A stretch of DNA of 64,000 nucleotides. Source: HT1-32 sp040219025 (GTDB lineage: Bacteria > Pseudomonadota > Alphaproteobacteria > Rhodospirillales > HT1-32). Shown piece by piece: positions 34,180 to 41,072 of the stretch. The stretch lies in the NCBI GenBank assembly GCA_040219025.1, contig JAVJTE010000030.1:82721-146720 (forward strand). The letters run 5' to 3'. A program made the translations under genes and the position numbers. The notes under the pieces are model-generated. The model worked only from the letters and a program-made list of their open reading frames with translations. It did no database searches and was not told the origin of the DNA. The first letter of the stretch is position 1; the number at the start of each line of letters is the position of its first letter.

Positions 34180-34820
34180 ACACACCGGTCTCTGCGGAAG
34201 ATATCGCAAAACTGGAGCTGGGCGATGTCGTCTATCTGGACGGTATCATCTACACGGCACGCGAGGGTGTCTATGAGCGGATCCTGGGTGCGGGCGACAA
34301 GCCGCCGGTCGATATCGCGGCACTGACCAATGTGAACTTCCACTGCTCGCCCGCCGCCCGCGTGAACGAGGACGGCAGCTTCACCATTGGTGCGGTCACA
34401 GCAACCGCCAGCTTCCGTTTCTCGAAATGGCTGCCGCAATGGTTCGAGACATCGGGCTGCAAGGTCATCATCGGCAAAGGCGGCATGAGCAGCGAGGATT
34501 ACAAGAATATCTTCGTGCCGAACGGGGCAACCTATCTGACCACGGTCGGCTATGGTACGGGTGCCCTGCTGGGTCGCGGGATTCGCAAAATCCGTGATGC
34601 CGTCTGGCTCGATGATCTCGGCATCGCCCAGGCCATGTGGATTCTGGAAGTCGAAAAATTCGGCCCCTTCATCGTCGATTGCGACCGCGAGGGTAACAGC
34701 CTGTTCGAGGAACAGAATGCCGCTGTCGCCGGACAGATAGAGGGATTGTATGAAGGCCTGAAACGACCGGCGCTGCATCGTTACGGCGAAACCGACGATC
34801 GCAAGGAAGAGCTGATCTGA
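34140..34820 (+). CDS. Class I fumarase/tartrate dehydratase-like beta subunit
   Basis: A 226-residue protein of the TtdB/FumA C-terminal family. The start at 34140 is chosen because GGGAGACGG precedes it and MVTKSGRLKEVRINTPVS matches the family start; a longer in-frame start at 34104 exists. Key motifs are GDVVYLDGIIYTAREG, KVIIGKGGMS, TTVGYGTGALLGRGI and LEVEKFGPFIVDCDREGN. The unusually long 40-bp overlap with the alpha gene makes stoichiometric translation likely. Together they form a heteromeric hydratase. In a pathway with the preceding flavoprotein the likely sequence is dehydrogenation followed by hydration, like succinate to fumarate to malate but perhaps on analogous acids. Confidence 0.88.
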   Translation: MVTKSGRLKEVRINTPVSAEDIAKLELGDVVYLDGIIYTAREGVYERILGAGDKPPVDIAALTNVNFHCSPAARVNEDGSFTIGAVTATASFRFSKWLPQWFETSGCKVIIGKGGMSSEDYKNIFVPNGATYLTTVGYGTGALLGRGIRKIRDAVWLDDLGIAQAMWILEVEKFGPFIVDCDREGNSLFEEQNAAVAGQIEGLYEGLKRPALHRYGETDDRKEELI

Positions 34821-34988
34821 CCGGTCGGGCTTCGTACCAGAACACTGACTCCATCCGGTTACTGTCGCGTATATTCCGAGCATCGGCCTGTGCAGGCGAA
34901 TCGATTTGGGGCATGCCGACGCTGATGCCTTTACTCGGCCCGGTTTCTTCGCCTTAATATGCTGATATAAAACAGGGAAACCCCAAAC

Positions 34989-35609
34989 ATGTTGAAAATT
35001 CTTGGTCGCGCAAATTCATCGAATGTGCGCAAGGTTCTATGGGCTGCAGAGGAAGTCGGGCAGGCGTTTGAACGCAGTGACGTCGGCGGTCCGTTTGGCG
35101 GCAACGATACCCCGGATTACCTCCGCATGAACCCTACCGGGCTAGTGCCGACGCTGATTGATGGCGACGTCATTGTCTGGGAATCAAATGCAATCATCCG
35201 GTATCTCGGGGCCAAATACGGCGCCGGGTCACTCTGGCCGACCGATCTTGTTGTGCGCGCCGATGCGGACAAATGGATGGACTGGCAGATTTTCTCGCTT
35301 GCCGGCCCGATGACACATCTGCTGCACAGCCATATGGGAACACCGGGGCGTGCCGGCACACCGGAAAGCATTGCCGCTGCCGAGTCGGAAATGGTGAAAC
35401 ACTGGACGGTACTTGAGCAGGGGCTGCAGGGCCGCGACTTCGTTGCCGGCAAAAGCTTCAGCATGGGCGATATTCCGCCGGGATTCTTTATCAATCGCTG
35501 GCGGAAGCTGGCGAAGAACCAGCCGGATTTCCCGAACATATCAGCCTGGCATGAACGTCTGAAGCAGCGCGAAGGCTACCGGAAACATATCGTCGATGCC
35601 GGCGTCTGA
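34989..35609 (+). CDS. Glutathione S-transferase family protein
   Basis: A 206-residue GST. The N-terminal thioredoxin-like domain has LKILGRANSSNVRKVLWAAEE, where Ser in the NSSNV motif is the expected glutathione-activating residue. NPTGLVPTLIDGDVIVWESNAIIRYL follows, with the ES pair that binds the gamma-glutamyl moiety. The C-terminal helical domain includes GKSFSMGDIPPG (N-capping box). The substrate is unknown. It is 168 bp after the hydratase and may have its own promoter. Confidence 0.88.
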   Translation: MLKILGRANSSNVRKVLWAAEEVGQAFERSDVGGPFGGNDTPDYLRMNPTGLVPTLIDGDVIVWESNAIIRYLGAKYGAGSLWPTDLVVRADADKWMDWQIFSLAGPMTHLLHSHMGTPGRAGTPESIAAAESEMVKHWTVLEQGLQGRDFVAGKSFSMGDIPPGFFINRWRKLAKNQPDFPNISAWHERLKQREGYRKHIVDAGV

Positions 35610-35939
35610 CGGCCTAACGACCGCGCTCTCCGGGCATAAGCCCGGACCACCGGCTATTCCGGGGCTGTCCCGACAAGGCAGCCCCGGAATTCCCGCCATC
35701 TCCCCGGCGATGACGGATAGCACGGAATATGACGCTGGCGGCAGAACCTGGCCCGGTTAATCCGGCAGAGTAGATGCGACACAGATGACAATCTCCATAT
35801 ATCAGGAACATTCACTCACACTGTAAACCGTCCTTTAATCATCGGAGCAGGGGCGTTATACATTTGCGCACTGCACCAAAGCGTGATGAACGCTGTTGCT
35901 GCGGCCCGGGAAGGGGCCGCCCTGAACAGGAAGAGGCTC
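35610..35939. other. Intergenic region with two hairpins before nuoA (330 bp)
   Basis: No credible gene lies here. It holds two perfect inverted repeats (listed separately), then an AT-richer stretch before nuoA. A TATACA hexamer near 35855 could be part of the nuo promoter, but I see no convincing -35 partner. Confidence 0.5.
35629..35690. repeat. Pair of palindromic hairpin elements
   Basis: TCCGGGC (35629-35635) / GCCCGGA (35640-35646) form a 7-bp stem with a 4-nt loop. ATTCCGGGGCTG (35656-35667) / CAGCCCCGGAAT (35679-35690) form a perfect 12-bp stem with an 11-nt loop. No T-run follows either. They could be a GST transcript end, or a dispersed intergenic palindrome of REP-like type. Confidence 0.6.
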
Positions 35940-36305
35940 ATGGACGACCTTTTGATGGAATATTTACCGATCCTGATTTTCCTCGGGATTGCCATCGGTC
36001 TTGCGGCGATCATTCTGATTGCCTCCTACGTCGTTGCACCGCAGCGGCCTGACGCTGAAAAGCTCTCCGCCTACGAGTGCGGATTTGATGCCTTTGACGA
36101 TGCCCGCAACAAGTTCGATGTCCGGTTCTATCTTGTTGCCATCCTGTTCATCATTTTTGATCTGGAAGTTGCCTTCCTGTTTCCCTGGGCGGTCTCGCTG
36201 GGCGATATCGGACTTTTCGGTTTCTGGTCGATGGTTGTCTTCCTCGGCATTCTGACCGTTGGCTTTATCTATGAATGGAAAAAAGGTGCTCTGGAATGGG
36301 AGTGA
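35940..36305 (+). CDS. nuoA: NADH-quinone oxidoreductase subunit A
   Basis: A 121-residue membrane subunit of complex I. The ATG at 35940 is chosen because AGGAAGAGG precedes it and the length then matches NuoA; the longer frame from 35883 adds 19 residues. Three helices (ILIFLGIAIGLAAIILIAS; a second around FYLVAILFIIFDLEVAFLF; MVVFLGILTVGFIYEW) and the conserved loop YECGFDAFDDARNKFDVRFY are visible. The Cys in the loop is the conserved conformation-sensitive one. It is the first gene of the nuo operon and overlaps nuoB by 10 bp. Confidence 0.95.
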   Translation: MDDLLMEYLPILIFLGIAIGLAAIILIASYVVAPQRPDAEKLSAYECGFDAFDDARNKFDVRFYLVAILFIIFDLEVAFLFPWAVSLGDIGLFGFWSMVVFLGILTVGFIYEWKKGALEWE

Positions 36306-36850
36306 TCGAAAACCCCGCCCGTTCGGCTGCGCAGCCGCTCGCACCCGGTGCTGAGCAGGACGCGCTTCTCAACACCATCGGTGACGAAATCCAGAACAAG
36401 GGCTTTGTTCTGGCCAACGTCGACAAGCTGGTAAACTGGGCCCGTTCCGGCTCACTCTGGCCAATGACCTTCGGTCTGGCCTGCTGTGCCGTCGAGATGA
36501 TGCATACAGCCTGTTCGCGCTATGACATGGACCGCTTCGGCGTGGTTTTCCGCCCGTCGCCACGGCAGTCGGATGTGATGATCGTTGCCGGCACCCTGAC
36601 CAACAAGATGGCTCCCGCCCTCCGCAAGGTCTATGACCAGATGGCAGAACCGCGCTGGGTGATCTCAATGGGCAGCTGTGCCAATGGTGGCGGTTATTAT
36701 CATTACAGCTATTCCGTGGTTCGCGGCTGCGACCGGATCGTTCCGGTCGACATCTATGTGCCGGGCTGCCCGCCGACAGCCGAGGCGCTGCTGTACGGCA
36801 TCATGCAGTTGCAGCGGAAAATCAAACGCACTGGCACAATCGCCCGATAA
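36296..36850 (+). CDS. nuoB: NADH-quinone oxidoreductase subunit B
   Basis: A 184-residue hydrophilic subunit that carries cluster N2, the last [4Fe-4S] centre before quinone. Cluster ligands are the adjacent pair in LACCAVEMM, plus MGSCANGGGYY and YVPGCPPTAEALLYG. The start is placed at 36296 (AAGGTG upstream), since the longer frame would overlap nuoA by 31 bp. It sits in the peripheral arm near the membrane junction. Confidence 0.96.
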   Translation: MGVIENPARSAAQPLAPGAEQDALLNTIGDEIQNKGFVLANVDKLVNWARSGSLWPMTFGLACCAVEMMHTACSRYDMDRFGVVFRPSPRQSDVMIVAGTLTNKMAPALRKVYDQMAEPRWVISMGSCANGGGYYHYSYSVVRGCDRIVPVDIYVPGCPPTAEALLYGIMQLQRKIKRTGTIAR

Positions 36851-36872
36851 TGCGGGCTAATAGGATCGAGTA

Positions 36873-37496
36873 ATGGCAGACGAAACCCTGACCGACCTCG
36901 GCGAGTTTATCTCGGGCGCACAGGCCAACGACATCACCGGCTTTCACGTTAAGAACGGTGAGCTTGTGCTGACGGTTCTTCCCGCCGGCATCAATCGTGT
37001 CCTGCGCTTTATCCGGGATGATACGAACTGCAAGTTCACAATTCTTGTCGACCTTTGCGGTGCCGACTATCCGGATCGCGAAAAGCGCTTCGAGGTGGTC
37101 TATAACCTGCTCAGCATCACCCAGAACCTGCGGGTACGAATCAAGGTCTCCACCGATGAGGACACGCCGGTCCCATCGGTCACGGAAGTCTTCCCGGCCG
37201 CGGGCTGGTTCGAGCGCGAGACGTGGGATCTCTACGGCATTTATTTCTCCGGCAATCCGGATCTTCGCCGGATCATGACCGATTACGGTTTTGAAGGTCA
37301 TCCGCTGCGCAAGGATTTCCCGCTCACCGGATATGTTGAGCTGCGTTACGACGACGAACAGAAGCGCGTGGTCTACGAGCCGGTCAAACTGACCCAGGAT
37401 TTCCGCAGCTTTGATTTCATGAGTCCCTGGGAAGGGGCCAAGCATATTCTGCCGGGCGACGAGAAAGCCGAAACGAAGCAAGCGGGTGACGACTGA
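36873..37496 (+). CDS. nuoC: NADH-quinone oxidoreductase subunit C
   Basis: A 207-residue hydrophilic subunit, the 30-kDa type, separate from NuoD (not fused as in E. coli). Signature regions are DLCGADYP and the family hallmark ERETWDLYGIYFSGNPDLRRI, followed by GFEGHPLRKDFPLTGY. It is one of the proteins framing the quinone-access tunnel. Its stop overlaps the nuoD start by one base. Confidence 0.96.
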   Translation: MADETLTDLGEFISGAQANDITGFHVKNGELVLTVLPAGINRVLRFIRDDTNCKFTILVDLCGADYPDREKRFEVVYNLLSITQNLRVRIKVSTDEDTPVPSVTEVFPAAGWFERETWDLYGIYFSGNPDLRRIMTDYGFEGHPLRKDFPLTGYVELRYDDEQKRVVYEPVKLTQDFRSFDFMSPWEGAKHILPGDEKAETKQAGDD

Positions 37497-38683
37497 TGCC
37501 TGAACAGCAGATTGAAAACTTCCAGATCAACTTCGGACCGCAGCACCCTGCGGCCCACGGCGTGTTGCGTCTGGTGCTGGAAATGGACGGCGAGGTGGTC
37601 GACCGCGCAGATCCGCATATCGGCCTGCTGCATCGCGGCACCGAAAAGCTGATCGAACACAAGACCTACCTGCAGGCCGTGCCTTATTTTGACCGGCTGG
37701 ACTATGTCGCACCGATGAATCAGGAACATGCCTTCGCGCTGGCTGTCGAGAAGCTGCTCGGCATCACGCCGCCGCCGCGCGGGCAGGCGATCCGGGTGCT
37801 GTATTCCGAAATTGGCCGGATCCTGAACCACCTGCTGAACATCACGACCTTCGCACTGGATGTCGGGGCCATGACCCCGCTGCTCTATGCCTTTGAAGAC
37901 CGTGAACTGCTGATGGAGTTCTATGAACGCGCTTCCGGTGCCCGGTTGCATGCCGCCTATTTCCGCCCGGGTGGCGTTGCCTTCGACCTGCCGCCCGGTC
38001 TGATCGACGATATCCTGAAATTCTGCGATCATTTCCCGGAAACCATGGACACCATGGAAGGCCTGCTGACGGAAAACCGCATTTACAAACAGCGGACGGT
38101 CAATATCGGCGTCGTCAGCGCTGAAGATGCGCAGGCATGGGGGTTCACCGGTGTCATGCTGCGGGGCTCCGGCGTGCCCTGGGATCTGCGCAAGTCGCAG
38201 CCCTATGACGGCTACGAAACCTATGACTTCGACATTCCGGTCGGCGTCCATGGCGATTGCTATGACCGTTATGTCTGCCGCATGGAAGAAATGAAACAGA
38301 GCGTTTCGATCATCCGTCAGGCCTGTGAGCGCATCCGGCAACATGCCGGCGAGCCGGTGAAGGTCGAGAACAACAAGATCTCGCCACCGTCACGTGCCAA
38401 GATGAAACAGTCGATGGAAGCGCTGATTCATCACTTCAAGCTGTATACCGAAGGCTATCACGTCCCGGCGGGTGAAACCTACACAGCGGTTGAAGCACCG
38501 AAAGGCGAGTTCGGGGTCTATCTGGTATCGGATGGCAGCAACAAACCCTACCGGTGCAAGATCCGGGCACCCGGGTTTCCGCATTTGCAGGGCCTCGATT
38601 TTCTGTCGAAGGGCCATATGCTGGCCGATGTCGTCGCCATCATCGGCTCACTAGATATCGTGTTCGGGGAGATTGACCGGTGA
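37496..38683 (+). CDS. nuoD: NADH-quinone oxidoreductase subunit D
   Basis: A 395-residue 49-kDa subunit. It carries the quinone-binding pocket, with the N-terminal FGPQHPAAHGVLRLVLEMDGE motif and HIGLLHRGTEKLIE. The C terminus GSLDIVFGEIDR is the standard family ending. Homologous to the large subunit of [NiFe] hydrogenases but without the metal ligands. Its stop overlaps the nuoE start (GTGA). Confidence 0.97.
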   Translation: MPEQQIENFQINFGPQHPAAHGVLRLVLEMDGEVVDRADPHIGLLHRGTEKLIEHKTYLQAVPYFDRLDYVAPMNQEHAFALAVEKLLGITPPPRGQAIRVLYSEIGRILNHLLNITTFALDVGAMTPLLYAFEDRELLMEFYERASGARLHAAYFRPGGVAFDLPPGLIDDILKFCDHFPETMDTMEGLLTENRIYKQRTVNIGVVSAEDAQAWGFTGVMLRGSGVPWDLRKSQPYDGYETYDFDIPVGVHGDCYDRYVCRMEEMKQSVSIIRQACERIRQHAGEPVKVENNKISPPSRAKMKQSMEALIHHFKLYTEGYHVPAGETYTAVEAPKGEFGVYLVSDGSNKPYRCKIRAPGFPHLQGLDFLSKGHMLADVVAIIGSLDIVFGEIDR

Positions 38684-39300
38684 GCGACGCATTTGAATTT
38701 ACAGCCGATAATCTGGCCCAGGCGAAAAAGATCATCGCCCGCTATCCGGACGGCTTTCAGGCCAGTGCAGTAATGCCGCTGCTGTTCATGGCACAGCGCC
38801 AGACTGCCAATCACCTGACCGTCCCGGCGATCGAATATGTTGCCGAAATGCTGGAAATGCCGGTGATCAGGGTGATGGAGGTCGCAACCTTCTATACGAT
38901 GTACAACCTCGACCCGGTCGGTACCCATATGATCGAGGTCTGCACGACCACGCCCTGCTGGCTGCGCGGCTCGTCAAAAATCGTCGATGCCTGCAAGCAG
39001 GAGCTCGGTATCGGCATCGGGCAGACAACCGGTGACGGCAAGTTCACCCTGAAGGAAGCCGAATGTCTGGGGGCCTGCGTCAATGCCCCGATGTGCCAGA
39101 TTGGCGATCATTATTATGAAGACCTCAGCGAAGAGACGATGGTTGAAATCATCAAGGCCCTGCGCGATGGCAAGGAACCAAAGGCCGGCACGCAGATTGA
39201 CCGGCAGACCTCGGCGCCCGCAGGCGGCCTGACAACGCTGACAGGCGACCCTATCAAGCCGGAACTGCGCAGCGACGGCGCGTTCGATGGAGATGACTGA
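38680..39300 (+). CDS. nuoE: NADH-quinone oxidoreductase subunit E
   Basis: A 206-residue thioredoxin-like [2Fe-2S] subunit starting with GTG inside the nuoD stop. Four Cys ligands are visible in CTTTPCWLRG and ECLGACVNAP. The C-terminal 45 residues (from about KEPKAGTQIDR) are a variable tail. It works with NuoF and NuoG in the NADH dehydrogenase module. Its stop overlaps nuoF by one base. Confidence 0.95.
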   Translation: MSDAFEFTADNLAQAKKIIARYPDGFQASAVMPLLFMAQRQTANHLTVPAIEYVAEMLEMPVIRVMEVATFYTMYNLDPVGTHMIEVCTTTPCWLRGSSKIVDACKQELGIGIGQTTGDGKFTLKEAECLGACVNAPMCQIGDHYYEDLSEETMVEIIKALRDGKEPKAGTQIDRQTSAPAGGLTTLTGDPIKPELRSDGAFDGDD

Positions 39301-40586
39301 TGCTCGCTGACAAGGACAGAATTTTCCAGAACCTGTACGGTATCCATGACTGGCGCCTGAAAGGTGCCATGGCACGCGGTGACTGGGACAATACCAAGGC
39401 CATCCTCGCCAAGGGCCGGGACTGGATCATTGACGAAATGAAAGCCTCCGGTCTGCGGGGCCGTGGCGGTGCGGGATTCCCGACCGGCGTCAAATGGTCG
39501 TTCATGCCGAAGCAGGTGGGTGCCCGTCCGCATTACCTCGTGGTCAATGCTGATGAGGGAGAGCCCGGCACCTGCAAGGACCGGGACATGATGCGTCATG
39601 AGCCGCACAAGCTGATCGAAGGCTGTCTGATCGCCTGTTTTGCGATGCAGGCGCATGCTGCATATATCTACATCCGGGGCGAGTTCGTGGAAGAGGCGGA
39701 CCATCTTGAACATGCCATCGAGGAAGCCCGGGCTGCCGGTCTGGTCGGCAAGAATGCCTGCGGGTCCGGCTGGGATTTTGAATGCTACGTCCATCGCGGG
39801 TCCGGTGCCTATATCTGTGGCGAGGAAACCGCGCTGATCGAAAGCCTGGAAGGCAAGAAGGGCCAGCCGCGTCTGAAGCCGCCATTCCCGGCCGGTGCCG
39901 GTCTGTATGGCTGCCCGACCACGGTGAACAATGTGGAAAGCATCGCGGTCGCCCCGACAATTCTTCGTCGTGGTCCGGCATGGTTTGCGGGCATCGGTCG
40001 CGCAAATAACACCGGCACCAAGGTTTTCTGTATTTCAGGCGCCGTGAACAATCCCTGCAATGTTGAAGAAGCGATGAGCATTCCGCTGAAGGAACTGATC
40101 GAGAAGCATGCCGGTGGTGTCACAGGTGGCTGGGACAATCTGCTGGCCGTGATTCCCGGCGGATCATCAACCCCGATGATCCCGAAATCGGTCTGTGACG
40201 ATGTCCTGATGGATTTCGATGCCCTGCGCGAGGCCCAGACCGGCCTTGGTACTGCGGCTGTCATCGTCATGGACAAGTCGGTTGACCTGATCAAGGCCAT
40301 CGCGCGTCTGGCGGAATTCTACAAGCATGAGAGCTGTGGCCAGTGCACACCCTGCCGTGAAGGTACGGGCTGGATGTGGCGGGTGATGGAACGGATGGTC
40401 ACGGGTGAAGCCGAGCCGGAAGAAATCGATCATCTGCTGGAAGTCACCTATCAGGTTGAAGGCCATACGATCTGCGCCCTCGGTGACGCCGCAGCCTGGC
40501 CAATTCAGGGGCTGATCCGCCATTTCCGGCCGCTGATCGAACAGCGGATCGCCAGTTATCATGGCACTGCGGTGGCGGCGGAGTAG
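39300..40586 (+). CDS. nuoF: NADH-quinone oxidoreductase subunit F (NADH- and FMN-binding)
   Basis: A 428-residue subunit that oxidises NADH. The FMN/NADH-binding glycine-rich GLRGRGGAGFPTGVKWSF and YLVVNADEGEPGTCKDR are present, as is CGEETALIESLEG. The N3 [4Fe-4S] cluster ligands are in ESCGQCTPCREGTGW plus a downstream Cys in GHTICALGD. No truncation is apparent. Confidence 0.97.
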   Translation: MLADKDRIFQNLYGIHDWRLKGAMARGDWDNTKAILAKGRDWIIDEMKASGLRGRGGAGFPTGVKWSFMPKQVGARPHYLVVNADEGEPGTCKDRDMMRHEPHKLIEGCLIACFAMQAHAAYIYIRGEFVEEADHLEHAIEEARAAGLVGKNACGSGWDFECYVHRGSGAYICGEETALIESLEGKKGQPRLKPPFPAGAGLYGCPTTVNNVESIAVAPTILRRGPAWFAGIGRANNTGTKVFCISGAVNNPCNVEEAMSIPLKELIEKHAGGVTGGWDNLLAVIPGGSSTPMIPKSVCDDVLMDFDALREAQTGLGTAAVIVMDKSVDLIKAIARLAEFYKHESCGQCTPCREGTGWMWRVMERMVTGEAEPEEIDHLLEVTYQVEGHTICALGDAAAWPIQGLIRHFRPLIEQRIASYHGTAVAAE

Positions 40587-40589
40587 GGC

Positions 40590-40775
40590 ATGGAACCTGT
40601 CAGTTTCGTCATTGTCGCCGCCCTGCAGATCATTCCCTGCTGGAAGGCGCTTGAGAAAGTCGGCATGACGCCGGCGCTGTCGCTGATTGCGCTGATCCCG
40701 GGGCTCGGCCTGCTGATCGTGCTGTTCATTCTGGCCTATGGTCGCTGGCCGGCCATCAATGACGGGCGGCGCTGA
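40590..40775 (+). CDS. Small membrane protein inside the nuo operon (copy 1)
   Basis: A 61-residue hydrophobic protein that starts 3 bp after the nuoF stop. It has two helices: FVIVAALQIIPCW and SLIALIPGLGLLIVLFILA, followed by YGRWPAINDGRR. The pattern PCW-x(5)-G-x-(T/S)-P...IP...(G/S)RWP recurs in the next small gene, so the two look like paralogues. It is not one of the 14 canonical complex I subunits. Position between nuoF and nuoG suggests co-translation; the function is unknown and may be an assembly or accessory role. Confidence 0.75.
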   Translation: MEPVSFVIVAALQIIPCWKALEKVGMTPALSLIALIPGLGLLIVLFILAYGRWPAINDGRR

Positions 40776-40776
40776 C

Positions 40777-41070
40777 ATGTTTGAAGCCATGTTTGCCATC
40801 ATCGCCGGTTTCGGCTTGCTGATCAGCGGGTTCTTTCTTGCAATTTACTTCCTGCTGCCGGTCTGGCCCTGCTGGGTGATCGCGAAACGGGCAGGCTATT
40901 CACCGGTCTGGGCGTTTCTGATCGTCATCCCGGTTGTAAATATCATCGTCATGTGGTTGTTCGCCTTCTCCCGATGGCCGAACGAGGGGAATGGCTTCGG
41001 GGCCATCGACGTCACAGCCTTTGGCACGAATTCGCAGTTGGAAAATCGCCCTGGAAGCGATAGGGGATAG
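40777..41070 (+). CDS. Small membrane protein inside the nuo operon (copy 2)
   Basis: A 97-residue protein starting one base after copy 1 stops; an in-frame start at 40738 would overlap it and is not favoured. Two or three hydrophobic helices are present (AIIAGFGLLISGFFLAIYFL; VWAFLIVIPVVNIIVMWLFAF). PCWVIAKRAGYSPVW and SRWPNEGN match copy 1 in order and spacing. The C-terminal 25 residues are polar. It ends 2 bp before nuoG. I do not recognise a named family. Confidence 0.75.
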   Translation: MFEAMFAIIAGFGLLISGFFLAIYFLLPVWPCWVIAKRAGYSPVWAFLIVIPVVNIIVMWLFAFSRWPNEGNGFGAIDVTAFGTNSQLENRPGSDRG

Positions 41071-41072
41071 AG

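Noticed and set aside
35883..35939. Longer start for nuoA
   Set aside because: The extra 19 residues are not typical of NuoA, and AGGAAGAGG directly precedes the ATG at 35940.
37373..38344. Minus-strand frame (323 codons) opposite nuoC/nuoD
   Set aside because: Shadow of nuoD codon usage; no domain and no ribosome-binding site.
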